This document shows positions 1 through 6,738 of a stretch of DNA of 6,738 nt, piece by piece. The DNA comes from an uncultured Oscillospiraceae bacterium (GTDB lineage: Bacteria; Bacillota; Clostridia; Oscillospirales; Oscillospiraceae), in contig CAKTVN010000091.1 in assembly GCA_934623545.1 (NCBI GenBank), forward strand, positions 1-6,738, given 5' to 3'. Numbering within the stretch: position 1 is the first letter of the stretch; each line of letters begins with the position of its first letter. Made by a program: the position numbers and the translations under genes. The notes beneath the pieces are model-generated. The model searched no databases and was not told where the DNA came from. It saw only the letters and a list, made by a program, of their open reading frames with translations.

Positions 1-329
1 GTGCATCATGGATGGGCAGAATATCGCTTCTCGGCTGCACGAGAGTTTCAGATTGCCCGATCGACTATTATCAGCAGGTTCACAGACCCGGAATAAAACT
101 GATCGGTGCGCACAATTTTGTAAGACCAAAGCACGAGTCCTATCCGCATCACTGGACACACCATGATGACTGCAACGCAATCCTTGATATGATCGCCTCA
201 AAACGCATCCAGGTAGAGCCGATTGTTTCGCGTGTTGAATCGCCCGTAGATGCACCGCGGATTTACAATGAGCTTTGCGACGATAAAGACTTCCCGTTAG
301 GCACAGTATTTGATTGGAGCAAAGTTTAA
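1..329 (+). CDS. Medium-chain (zinc-type) alcohol/polyol dehydrogenase family, C-terminal fragment
   Basis: This is the 3' end of a gene that is already open at the first base; the reading frame runs from base 3 to a TAA at 327-329, so only about 108 C-terminal residues are visible. The segment matches the end of the medium-chain dehydrogenase/reductase fold: a strand-turn 'GRISLLGCTR' as in the closing strands of the Rossmann domain, then 'IKLIGAHN', a helix with 'AILDMIASKRIQVEPIVS', and a final 'GTVFDW' close to the C-terminus, the usual position of the last strand. The cofactor-binding glycines and the zinc ligands lie upstream of the window, so cofactor, metal and substrate cannot be read. 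Related enzymes oxidise polyols, sugars or threonine with NAD(P). It lies 148 bp upstream of the sulfatase on the same strand and may be part of the same sugar-use locus, but its base composition looks more AT-rich than the following genes. The family call is fairly safe; the substrate is unknown. Confidence 0.72.
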   Translation, partial: ASWMGRISLLGCTRVSDCPIDYYQQVHRPGIKLIGAHNFVRPKHESYPHHWTHHDDCNAILDMIASKRIQVEPIVSRVESPVDAPRIYNELCDDKDFPLGTVFDWSKV

Positions 330-390
330 CGGGTCGTTCCACGCAATTTTTCAAGTGCATTGGCAAGAGATGATATGTACAGCGGCTTCA

Positions 391-427
391 AGCAGCGTGC
401 TGCTTTGATTTTACGCAGCACGCTGCT
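391..427. repeat. Perfect 13-bp inverted repeat (hairpin or double operator) upstream of the sulfatase
   Basis: The arms at 391-403 (AGCAGCGTGCTGC) and 415-427 are exact reverse complements, separated by an 11-base AT-rich loop. Each arm is itself nearly symmetric: GCAGC and GCTGC flank two central bases, so the element can also be read as two palindromic sites whose centres are 23 bp apart. No run of T follows on either strand, so it is not a standard intrinsic terminator, although it could still end or protect the dehydrogenase transcript. A pair of regulator half-sites or a leader hairpin is equally possible. It lies 50 bp ahead of the sulfatase start. Confidence 0.7.
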
Positions 428-462
428 ATCCGCCTTAAGTGGAAAGATCAACAATGACGAGC

Positions 463-470
463 AGGGAGGA
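463..470 (+). promoter_or_regulatory. Ribosome binding site fixing the sulfatase start
   Basis: AGGGAGGA lies 7 bases before the ATG at 478. The in-frame ATG at 439 has no comparable site, and the residues between them do not look like sulfatase sequence. This decides the start at 478. Confidence 0.8.
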
Positions 471-477
471 GCGTTTT

Positions 478-1938
478 ATGGGAACAGCTTATCGAAATGT
501 TCTGTGGCTCACGATGGATCATGTCACGTTCCATCACTACAAAAATACGCTCGGCGCACGCCCCATCCTTGACACCTATGAGCGGCTGTGCCGCGAGGGC
601 ATCAGCTTCACGAACTGCAAATCCGTACATCCGCTCTGTATGCCGGCGCGTGCCAGTATGCTCACGGGGCTCTATGCGCACAAGCACGGAAAGCTCAATA
701 ATGACCCGCAGCCGGAAAAGGGCGCACGGCTGATCTGCCAGACGCTCCGCGAGCACGGCTTTGATCTCGGCTACTTCGGCAAGAATCATTCCGGATATAC
801 CGACAGCCGTTTCTGCTTTGACGGCTTCTTTCCCGGCGGATACGGCAATCCCTATCTGACGCCGGAATATCGGGCGTATCTGGAGGAAAACGGCTATCAG
901 CACCCCATGTTCCGTCAGGAATGGGGACAGCATCTGGAAACGTCTCTCGCCCATCCGGACGGACTGGTTGATCTGAGCCGGGAAGATCTCTTCAACTGCT
1001 ACGCCAGCGGCTATCTGGACAACACTGATCCGGTGCATGAAGTCGATTTTCTGGTCGCGAAGGCGCTGAACTGGTTGGACCACAGAGACAGCTCCCGCCC
1101 GTTCGTCCTGCGGCTGGACACCTGGGGACCGCATCATGCCTACCAGCCGCCGAAATCGGCCGCAGATGAAATTCATGCGGAGGATATCCGCCCCTACCCC
1201 AGTTTGCATACGCCCTACACCGCCGGAGAAAAGCCGGAATTTTACAGCACGTTCCTCGGAAATCTGCGCGGTATGCACGCCGCCATCTGCTCGGAAAGCG
1301 AATGGCAGCTGGTCGCCTCCCGCGCCTATGCGCAATATACGTACATCGACCGCGCGTTCGGTCGTCTGATCGACGCGGTGCGCGCGCGCGGCTATGGCGA
1401 AAACACCTGCATCCTGATGACAGCCGATCACGGCGATGGCATCGGCACGCACGGCGGTATGTTCGACAAGTGCGGCGATATGCAGGAGGAGCTGATGGAT
1501 GTTCCGATGGTCCTCTACATCCCGGGTCGGGTCGGCGGTCAGACCGTTCCGTCGCTGACGAGCAATCTGGACGTCGCGCCGACCATTCTTGAAATGGCAG
1601 GTCTGCCGGTTCCGTCATACATGGACGGCAGAAGCCTTCTGTCGCTTGCCGACGGGAAAATCGCACCGCGTGAGGTTCTGATGAGTGAGCACTACGGTCA
1701 CTTTCAGGTCCACCTCCAGCAGCGTACCCTCTATAAGGACTGCTGGAAATACACCGCGACCGAGAACGAACTGCATGAGCTTTACAATTTGCAGGAAGAC
1801 CCGTTTGAAATGCACAATCTGATTCATGTGCCGCAGGCGCAGGAGACCGCCCAGCAGATGCGCGCGGCGCTGCTCGCCGAGATGGAGCGTACCGGGGATG
1901 ATTCCGTCCTGAAGGGCACGCTCGCCGCACTCGTCTGA
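478..1938 (+). CDS. Cytoplasmic sulfatase-superfamily hydrolase (Cys-type, formylglycine)
   Basis: The 486-residue protein is a member of the sulfatase/alkaline-phosphatase superfamily, which hydrolyses sulfate (sometimes phosphate or phosphonate) monoesters. The visible motifs are in family order. The N-terminal strand 'NVLWLTMDH' gives metal ligand D14. The signature 'CMPARASMLTG' contains C54, the cysteine that is oxidised to formylglycine, with P56 and R58. 'GKNHSG' supplies K102 and H104. 'GPHHAYQPP' supplies H219. 'ADHGD' supplies D317 and H318, and H325 and K331 follow. The C-terminal part ends with the usual small domain ('LYNLQEDPFEMHNL', residues 435-448). Length is normal for the family. 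There is no signal peptide, so it should act in the cytoplasm; a radical-SAM maturase (anSME) would be needed in an anaerobe and is not in this window. The second Asp of the classical N-terminal DD pair is H15, which resembles the single-Asp arrangement of choline-sulfatase and phosphonate-monoester-hydrolase-like members. The start at 478 is set by a strong ribosome binding site. The family is certain; the substrate is not known. Confidence 0.93.
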   Translation: MGTAYRNVLWLTMDHVTFHHYKNTLGARPILDTYERLCREGISFTNCKSVHPLCMPARASMLTGLYAHKHGKLNNDPQPEKGARLICQTLREHGFDLGYFGKNHSGYTDSRFCFDGFFPGGYGNPYLTPEYRAYLEENGYQHPMFRQEWGQHLETSLAHPDGLVDLSREDLFNCYASGYLDNTDPVHEVDFLVAKALNWLDHRDSSRPFVLRLDTWGPHHAYQPPKSAADEIHAEDIRPYPSLHTPYTAGEKPEFYSTFLGNLRGMHAAICSESEWQLVASRAYAQYTYIDRAFGRLIDAVRARGYGENTCILMTADHGDGIGTHGGMFDKCGDMQEELMDVPMVLYIPGRVGGQTVPSLTSNLDVAPTILEMAGLPVPSYMDGRSLLSLADGKIAPREVLMSEHYGHFQVHLQQRTLYKDCWKYTATENELHELYNLQEDPFEMHNLIHVPQAQETAQQMRAALLAEMERTGDDSVLKGTLAALV

Positions 1939-1978
1939 ATCGTTTATACGCAGAATATTCTGCCCATACAGCGATTCA
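1936..1978. repeat. Nested inverted repeats between sulfatase and isomerase genes
   Basis: The inner element at 1950-1963, GCAGAATATTCTGC, is a perfect 14-bp palindrome. It is flanked by an outer inverted repeat, TGAATCG at 1936-1942 and CGATTCA at 1972-1978, extendable by one G-T and one T-A pair. The two dyads share almost the same centre (offset by half a base). The outer left arm includes the sulfatase stop codon. No T-run follows, so it is not a typical terminator. It could be an operator or an RNA structure that affects mRNA processing or stability between the two genes. Confidence 0.65.
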
Positions 1979-2014
1979 CACTCAAAATCAGGAAAATTCA
2001 CGGAGGATGATACC

Positions 2015-2869
2015 ATGAGGCTTTCCATCAACACCGGCTGCACATCGCAATTCTACAGTATCGCCGAAAATCTCCGCCAAATCCGCAGCGCCGGCTTCGA
2101 CTGCTTTGATTTTTCCTTTTATCTCTCTGAGATCGAGCAGCGCCTGTGCAGAGGCGACTACGCGCAGCTTGCGGAGGAGGTGCTCGACGCCGCGCAGCAG
2201 AACGGGATCGTCTGCAATCAGGCGCACGCGCCCTTTTCCTTCAGCTTTGGAGGTGAAATGGATCTGTCTGAGCCGTCCTATCTGGCGCTTGTCCGCTCCA
2301 TCGAGCTGGCAGCGCGGCTGGGCGCGGAAAGCATCGTCGTACACAGCGTCCTGACGCCGGCAGGCGTCGATCTGACGGAATACAATCTGGTTTATTTCCG
2401 CAGTCTGATTCCATACTGCGAAAAATATGGCATTCACATTGCATTTGAGAATATTTTCGACTACGACCCGACGCACCGCTGCCTTGGGCGCTTTGCTACG
2501 CCCGAGCTTATGAACCGCTTTCTGGATACTCTGAATCATCCCGGCTTCACTGCCTGTGTCGACGTCGGTCATGCCGCCATCGGCGGCACGGAGCCGGAGG
2601 CGCTGATCCGCGGCATTTCTGCCGACCGCCTTACGGCGCTGCATATTCAGGACACCGATTATCTGGACGACCGCCATCTCCCCCCCTTCCTCGGTCTTCA
2701 GCACTGGGACGCTATCTGCGATGCGCTGCGCGAGATCGGCTATCGCGGCGATCTCACACTGGAAATTCCGAAGTTCTTCACACACATGGATCCGGCACTC
2801 GTTCCTGCCGGGCTTGCCTTTGCCGCGGCATCCGGTCGCTGCCTGATTGAAAAGATCACACGCAAATAA
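2015..2869 (+). CDS. Sugar phosphate isomerase/epimerase-like TIM-barrel protein (xylose isomerase-like fold)
   Basis: The 284-residue protein has the length and motif order of the xylose-isomerase-like TIM-barrel superfamily, which includes sugar (phosphate) isomerases/epimerases and inosose dehydratases (and endonuclease IV by fold). Likely divalent-metal ligands and catalytic residues are spaced as expected at the ends of barrel strands: H71 ('QAHAP'), H110 ('IVVHS'), E145 ('AFENI'), D183 and H186 ('VDVGHA'), H210 ('LHIQD') and E250 ('LEIPK'). The segment 'LPPFLGLQHWDAI' (222-234) corresponds to the usual 'H..PG.G..DW' loop region, although the glycine-rich part is changed. There is no signal peptide, so it is cytoplasmic. 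The ATG is preceded by GGAGGA at 2002-2007, 7 bases upstream. It starts 76 bp after the sulfatase and ends 16 bp before the next gene, so co-transcription is likely. It presumably rearranges the sugar released by the neighbouring hydrolases; the substrate cannot be told from sequence. The run of seven C at 2680-2686 does not break the frame. Confidence 0.85.
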   Translation: MRLSINTGCTSQFYSIAENLRQIRSAGFDCFDFSFYLSEIEQRLCRGDYAQLAEEVLDAAQQNGIVCNQAHAPFSFSFGGEMDLSEPSYLALVRSIELAARLGAESIVVHSVLTPAGVDLTEYNLVYFRSLIPYCEKYGIHIAFENIFDYDPTHRCLGRFATPELMNRFLDTLNHPGFTACVDVGHAAIGGTEPEALIRGISADRLTALHIQDTDYLDDRHLPPFLGLQHWDAICDALREIGYRGDLTLEIPKFFTHMDPALVPAGLAFAAASGRCLIEKITRK

Positions 2870-2870
2870 G

Positions 2871-2876
2871 AGGAGA
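2871..2876 (+). promoter_or_regulatory. Ribosome binding site selecting the start at 2886
   Basis: AGGAGA directly follows the isomerase stop codon and ends 9 bases before the ATG at 2886. Other in-frame ATGs exist at 2847, inside the preceding gene, and at 2877, directly against this site and too close for normal initiation. The start at 2886 is therefore preferred. Confidence 0.7.
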
Positions 2877-2885
2877 ATGCACACT

Positions 2886-4820
2886 ATGAATGCAGGATTC
2901 CGCCGAAGCCCCGGAACAGACGTATTCCGCCTTTTTGCCGACGGCAAGCCCATTGCGGAAATCGTCCCGCAGGCACACTGCACCGATTCCTTCACGCAGC
3001 TGGAGGACGGCGTCTGGTACTGGCAGCGCCGGTCCGACACGCCTGTTTCGGAAATGCGCATGGAGCTGCTGCGTACCACAGAAGTCACATTCACCATGAT
3101 TCCCGGCGTCAGCTATAACGGAAACGGCTGGGGCGACAGCGCAGAATATGTCGGTGGCACAGACGGCGGTATTCCGTGGACGTTTGTCTGGCACCGCTGC
3201 ACCATCCCCGCCTGCACCTACACGGAGGCGGACGATATCAGCCTCGCGCTGCTCGCCGACCCATCCGAGAAAGCCAGCTGTTCGCTCTGGTCCGACGGCA
3301 GCGGCATTACCCGCCATGCACTCGTCTGGCCGGAACAGGAGGGTCCGCGCGTTTTGATGCGCCACGAATGGGCGCCGCCCTTCCGCGGCACGATGGAGCC
3401 GCGCGCGGAATTTCACGCGCTCATCGTCCTCTCAAGCGGCGGGCGCGCGCGGCAGCGCTATGAGAAGCTGCTCACCTTCGCTTGGGAGCGTTTTTCGCAC
3501 CCGCTCCGCCCCGCCATGCCCGCAGCCGACCTCTACCGTTATACGCTCGCCTTCTTCAAGAGTCTGTGGACACAGGAGCCCAGCGGCTTCTGCGCCTTCA
3601 ACCGCGGTCTGGACTGGAACAGCAAGACCTGTTATTACGAAAAACGCACCTCCATTCGATATGAAATCGGCTGGGTCGGTCAAAACGCCCTTCTCAGCTG
3701 CATTCTGCTGGAGGATTATCTGAAAACCGGAGACACAGAATGCCGCGACAAGGCGATCCTCACGCTTGACAGCTGGATACGCTGTGCCGTGCTGCCGAAC
3801 GGCTTAATGCGTGTCAAATTTGACGGCGATCCCGCCGCAAGCACGCCGCCCGATACACGCGCCTATATGCCAGAGCTTGCCTCGCAGGGCGGTCAGCGCG
3901 TATTTCCAATCGACGCCTGCAACCTCGGCGGCGCAGCGTCCGGTCTGTTTGAAGCCGCAGATCTCGCGGAAAAGGCGGGCGTTCCGCGTCCGGAATACCG
4001 CGAGACCGCGCTCGGCATCTGCCGCTTTGTCGTCCGCCATCAGAGCCCAGACGGTGCCTTTGCAAAAAGCTGGAACGACGACGGAAGCGTTCAGAGCCGG
4101 AACGGCTCTGTCGGCAGCTTCCTGATCTGCCCGCTGCTCACGGCATATCAGCGCACGGCGGAGCCGGAGTTCTTGGAAAGCGCAAAAGCCGCATTTGACT
4201 TCTATTACGGTGAATTTGACCGCAACGGCTTTACAACGGCAGGCGCGCTCGATACCTACTGCATTGACAAGGAGTCCGCTAGTCCGCTGCTCGCCGCCGC
4301 GCTCGCGCTGTATGCGCAGACGCGCGATGCTGCGCTGCTTCAGAAGGCACAGAACGTCGCATGGTATCTGTGTACGTGGATGATGCACTATCGCGTGGAA
4401 TATTCGAAGGATACCGTCTGCGGGCAGATTGGCTACGATACCTTCGGCATGACGGCAGTTTCCACTGCGCATAACGCGATCGACCAATACGCCGTACACG
4501 ACGTGCTTTCCTTCTTCAAGCTCGCGGAGCTGACCGGAAACAGCATCTGGCAGCGCTACGCGCTTGCCTTCTGGTGCAGCACCACGCAGCTCGTCTCGGA
4601 TGGAACACTGAGCATCGCCGCTCATGTCCGCCCCGCCGGTTCTCAGGATGAAGCGGTATATCACACACGCTGGTCACGGCGCACGCTCGGTCCGTATCAG
4701 CCCACGCAGTGGCTGGTCGCATGGCCCGGCGCTTTCCGGATGGACATTCTGCGCAAATGCCCCGACTGGCGTATTCTGGACTGCGGCACCGCCGCAGAGC
4801 CGCAGGAGGTGCGCGAATGA
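2886..4820 (+). CDS. Putative six-hairpin glycosidase-like protein (paralogue A), substrate unknown
   Basis: The 644-residue protein could not be assigned to a named family. Residues 1 to about 205 are rich in predicted strands and include 'SYNGNGWGD' (76-84) and 'IPWTFVWHR' (96-104), suggesting a beta-sandwich. From about 215 to 620 it is helix-rich with repeated Trp/Tyr/Gly-containing turns, as in (alpha/alpha)6 six-hairpin glycosidases and related lyases. Residues shared with the downstream paralogue, and so likely functional, are N78-N80, R258-W263 ('RYEIGW'), N305-G306, D343-N346 ('DACN'), K394-W396 ('KSW'), D456, D461 and E463 ('GALD...IDKE'), H501-Y502, H529 and D533 ('H.AID'), and R582-Q586 ('RP.GSQ'). 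E260, D343, D456, D461 and D533 are candidate catalytic acids (inference only). There is no signal peptide or membrane segment, so it is probably cytoplasmic. It follows the isomerase by 16 bp and overlaps paralogue B by four bases, suggesting translational coupling. A role in cleaving an imported saccharide is inferred from fold impression and neighbours; a sugar epimerase or lyase of the same toroid fold is an alternative. Confidence 0.8.
   Translation: MNAGFRRSPGTDVFRLFADGKPIAEIVPQAHCTDSFTQLEDGVWYWQRRSDTPVSEMRMELLRTTEVTFTMIPGVSYNGNGWGDSAEYVGGTDGGIPWTFVWHRCTIPACTYTEADDISLALLADPSEKASCSLWSDGSGITRHALVWPEQEGPRVLMRHEWAPPFRGTMEPRAEFHALIVLSSGGRARQRYEKLLTFAWERFSHPLRPAMPAADLYRYTLAFFKSLWTQEPSGFCAFNRGLDWNSKTCYYEKRTSIRYEIGWVGQNALLSCILLEDYLKTGDTECRDKAILTLDSWIRCAVLPNGLMRVKFDGDPAASTPPDTRAYMPELASQGGQRVFPIDACNLGGAASGLFEAADLAEKAGVPRPEYRETALGICRFVVRHQSPDGAFAKSWNDDGSVQSRNGSVGSFLICPLLTAYQRTAEPEFLESAKAAFDFYYGEFDRNGFTTAGALDTYCIDKESASPLLAAALALYAQTRDAALLQKAQNVAWYLCTWMMHYRVEYSKDTVCGQIGYDTFGMTAVSTAHNAIDQYAVHDVLSFFKLAELTGNSIWQRYALAFWCSTTQLVSDGTLSIAAHVRPAGSQDEAVYHTRWSRRTLGPYQPTQWLVAWPGAFRMDILRKCPDWRILDCGTAAEPQEVRE
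4804..4809 (+). promoter_or_regulatory. Ribosome binding site of paralogue B, inside the end of paralogue A
   Basis: AGGAGG lies 7 bases before the ATG at 4817, whose last two bases form the TGA of the upstream gene (ATGA overlap, 4817-4820). This fixes the start at 4817 rather than the in-frame ATG at 4709 and fits translational coupling of the two paralogues. Confidence 0.8.
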
Positions 4821-6738
4821 ACATTGTTTACGAAAACGGCGCATTTTCTCTGTCTGAAAATGAGCGCGGCGCGGTCGTGCGCCTTGACCCGGCAGTGATC
4901 GTCGAAGACGGCGTGGAGCAGGTCCTGCCGCTTACAGAATGCGCGGACGGATGCCTCACATACCGGCACGACGGTCTTGAGATCCGCGATACGATTCAGC
5001 CCCTAGGAAACAACGGTCTGTTCGGCATCACGCGCCGTCTGCTCAACCACTGTGCGCGCCGCCGCAGCATCAAAAGCATTTTCGAGACGGAGACCGCGTT
5101 CGTCCCGGCGCACTATGTCATTCCCTGCGTTAATTACAACGGGAATGTCTTCGGCAATCAGGATACACCGACCGGTCTGGAGCGCGACGGAAAGCCGTGG
5201 GTCTTCGCATACGACCGCGAAGGCATCCCCTCCTGTACCCTCAGTGAAAACCACCAATTTGGTGTGGCGCTGTTTGCATCAAGCCGCGACGAGTTGAGCC
5301 TTCGCTCGTCCTGCTCCATGCTCCGCACCGTGCGTGGAGGCATCCGGCAGCGTATTTTCCATCCGGTCACGGAGGCGCCGTATACCTATGCCAGCAAGCG
5401 CATCCTGCGCGAAGCCTATGAAGAATATCTTCCGCTCCCACCCGGCGGTCTCGTCTCGCTGCAAATGTATCTGTTCGTCTGCGTTCCCCGGTGGGAAAAC
5501 TACGCCTGCGCAAATCTGCTCGACTGTGTGCTGGATCTGTTTCAGCCGCAGAAAACGCCCTGCCTTCAGCTTTCCCGCGTCTGGGAGCTTGGCTGCGCCT
5601 TTTCAGATCAGCTGCTGAAGGACTGTCACGGACACATCATGTCCTACACCAACTTCGCACCGCGTCTGTTTGCCTATCAGCACATGGTGAAGATCACACC
5701 GGCGCGGATGGCGCAGCTCATGCAGGACCCATATTATCTCTTACTCGGGCAGTTCGGAAGCCGCTATGAGATCGGCTGGGCAGATCAGGGCGCGATGTAC
5801 GCCCGGATGCGCATCGTCGACGGCTGGAAGAAAGGCGACCCGGAACGGATGGCGCTCGGCGAGCGGATGCTGGACAACTGGGCTGCCACGCAGCTGGAAA
5901 CGGGCTTCTGTATCCGCAGTATCAGAACAATTTCCCGGACGATAAGACCGAAAAAGCAAACCCGGACGCCTGCAATATGGGCTGGGCGCTGTGTGAATTT
6001 ACGCGCGCCTATCAATTCCTGCAGGAGCACGGACGCACAAAGGAGAATTACCGCACCTTCATCCGGCGTCTGAGCCGCTTCGCCTGCACGCATTTCAGCA
6101 ACACCTGCGGCTTCGGAAAAAGCTGGAAGCTCTCCGGCGAAGCCGATCAGACCGACGGCAGCGCGGGCGGTTTCCTGATCATGGGGCTGCTCTGTGCAAA
6201 CGAGGTCCTGGACGACCCGGAAATTCTCTCCGTCTGCATCCGCGCCATGGACTTCTACGCAAAGCGCGATCTCGATCAGTTCCTCTGCGCGGCTGGCGCG
6301 CTGGACTGCGTCAGCATCGACAAGGAGACCGCCTATCCCTTTGTAAACGCCGGGCTTCGCTTGTGGCGTTTGACCGGGGAGCCTCGTTTTCTGCGCATGG
6401 CGCAGCAGGCGGCGTACTATTTCTGCTCCTGGATGTACCATTATGACTGCCTTTACCCCGATTCCAGCGAGTTTTCGCGCTACGGCTATTACACCACCGG
6501 CGGCACCGCCATCTCGGTCGAACACCACGCGATCGACGCATGGGGCGCGGTGATCGTCCCGGAGCTGATGGAGCTCTGGCATATCACGGGCGACGAACGC
6601 TGGAGAACGCGGGCGGTGCTGACCTGGTGCAACTGCCTGCTGGATGTTGCCAGCGAGGAAGGGGTCTCCATTCACGGTCAGGTGCGCCCGCTCGGAAGTC
6701 AGAACGAGGGGCACTTCTGCTGCCGCTGGACAAAATAC
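4817..6738 (+). pseudogene. Putative six-hairpin glycosidase-like protein (paralogue B), frameshifted and cut by the window end
   Basis: This is a divergent second member of the same unassigned family. Residues 1-361 read in one frame (4817-5899); this frame continues with unrelated sequence to a stop at 6071-6073. The neighbouring frame, from 5899 to the window end, is open and carries the rest of the domain. Joining them gives about 641 residues, and comparison with paralogue A suggests about 45 more beyond the window. Shared landmarks are 'NYNGN' (106-110), 'RYEIGW' (316-321), then after the shift 'NG' (362-363), 'DACN' (384-387), 'GFGKSW', 'GALD...SIDKE' (D497, D502, E504), 'H.AID' (H571, D574) and 'VRPLGSQ'. 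One extra A in the A-run at 5898-5900 would restore 'LENGLLYP', matching 'LPNGLMRV' of paralogue A. No signal peptide is visible. The lesion may be a true inactivating mutation or a sequencing/assembly error; in the second case this is an intact gene. If it is a real lesion, only the N-terminal 361 residues plus a 57-residue wrong-frame tail would be made, without most of the helical domain. Confidence 0.8.
5897..5901 (+). other. Position of the one-base frameshift in paralogue B
   Basis: The upstream frame reads codon GAA at 5897-5899. The downstream homologous frame resumes with AAC at 5899-5901, that is, one base short. The three-A run makes loss of a single A the simplest explanation. The surrounding bases do not form a standard X-XXY-YYZ slippery heptamer, so programmed -1 frameshifting is not supported. 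Confidence 0.75.

Noticed and set aside
349..376. Possible promoter (TTTCAA, 16-base spacer, TGATAT) ahead of the sulfatase
   Set aside because: The -10 box matches the consensus at only three of six positions, and similar matches are expected by chance. Position alone is not enough to call it.
439..477. Upstream in-frame start for the sulfatase at 439
   Set aside because: The ribosome binding site at 463-470 lies inside this extension and points to 478. The added residues are not sulfatase-like.
1378..1390. Alternating GC tract (possible Z-DNA)
   Set aside because: It is a short stretch within sulfatase codons for Val-Arg-Ala-Arg and needs no other explanation in GC-rich coding sequence.
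448..1452. Open frame of 334 codons on the minus strand
   Set aside because: It is a shadow of the sulfatase gene, without a recognisable motif or ribosome binding site.
2680..2686. Run of seven C in the isomerase gene as a phase-variation tract
   Set aside because: The frame is intact, the run is short, and the surrounding protein sequence fits the family on both sides. There is no evidence of length variation.
1988..3097. Long open frame of 369 codons on the minus strand
   Set aside because: It lies opposite the isomerase and the start of paralogue A, which have clear motifs and ribosome binding sites. Its translation shows no domain and reflects GC-rich codon bias.
5894..5904. Programmed -1 ribosomal frameshifting at the paralogue B break
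   Set aside because: There is no standard slippery heptamer in the proper register and I saw no clear stem directly downstream. Loss of one A is simpler.
5785..6714. Open frame of 309 codons on the minus strand over the frameshifted end of paralogue B
   Set aside because: The + strand carries conserved family motifs here (DACN, KSW, IDKE, H.AID). The minus-strand translation has none.

Overview
The window looks like part of a carbohydrate-use (accessory catabolic) locus from a fairly GC-rich Gram-positive gut-type anaerobe, most likely a member of the Clostridia. This assignment is an inference from strong AGGAGG-type ribosome binding sites, tight same-strand gene packing, soluble cytoplasmic enzymes and the absence of any SusC/SusD-like gene. 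No rRNA, tRNA or species-diagnostic gene is present, so the taxon is not established. All genes lie on the + strand.

Layout: (1) Positions 1-329 hold the 3' end of a medium-chain (zinc-type) dehydrogenase whose start lies outside the window. (2) Positions 330-477 form a leader/intergenic stretch with a perfect 13-bp inverted repeat. (3) Positions 478-1938 encode a cytoplasmic sulfatase-superfamily hydrolase with an intact Cys-type (formylglycine) signature. (4) Positions 1939-2014 are a short gap occupied by two nearly concentric inverted repeats. (5) Positions 2015-2869 encode a xylose-isomerase-like TIM-barrel sugar (phosphate) isomerase/epimerase. (6) Positions 2886-4820 encode a 644-residue protein with a beta-rich N-terminal half and an alpha-helical half that resembles six-hairpin (alpha/alpha)6-type glycosidases. 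(7) From 4817 to the window end lies a second, divergent member of the same family. It overlaps its neighbour by an ATGA and carries a one-base frameshift at about 5898-5900. The downstream part in the other frame aligns well with the first copy.

Reading it as a pathway: the sulfatase, the TIM-barrel isomerase/epimerase and the two glycosidase-like proteins lack visible signal peptides. They could act inside the cell on an imported, sulfated or otherwise esterified saccharide: ester removal, glycosidic cleavage or lyase-like processing by the paralogue pair, then conversion of the released sugar by the isomerase and possibly oxidation/reduction by the dehydrogenase. The substrate cannot be told from the sequence. 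The most noteworthy items are the tandem pair of unassigned glycosidase-like proteins linked to a sulfatase, the frameshift in the second one, and two symmetric DNA elements placed just where regulation of this cluster would be expected.
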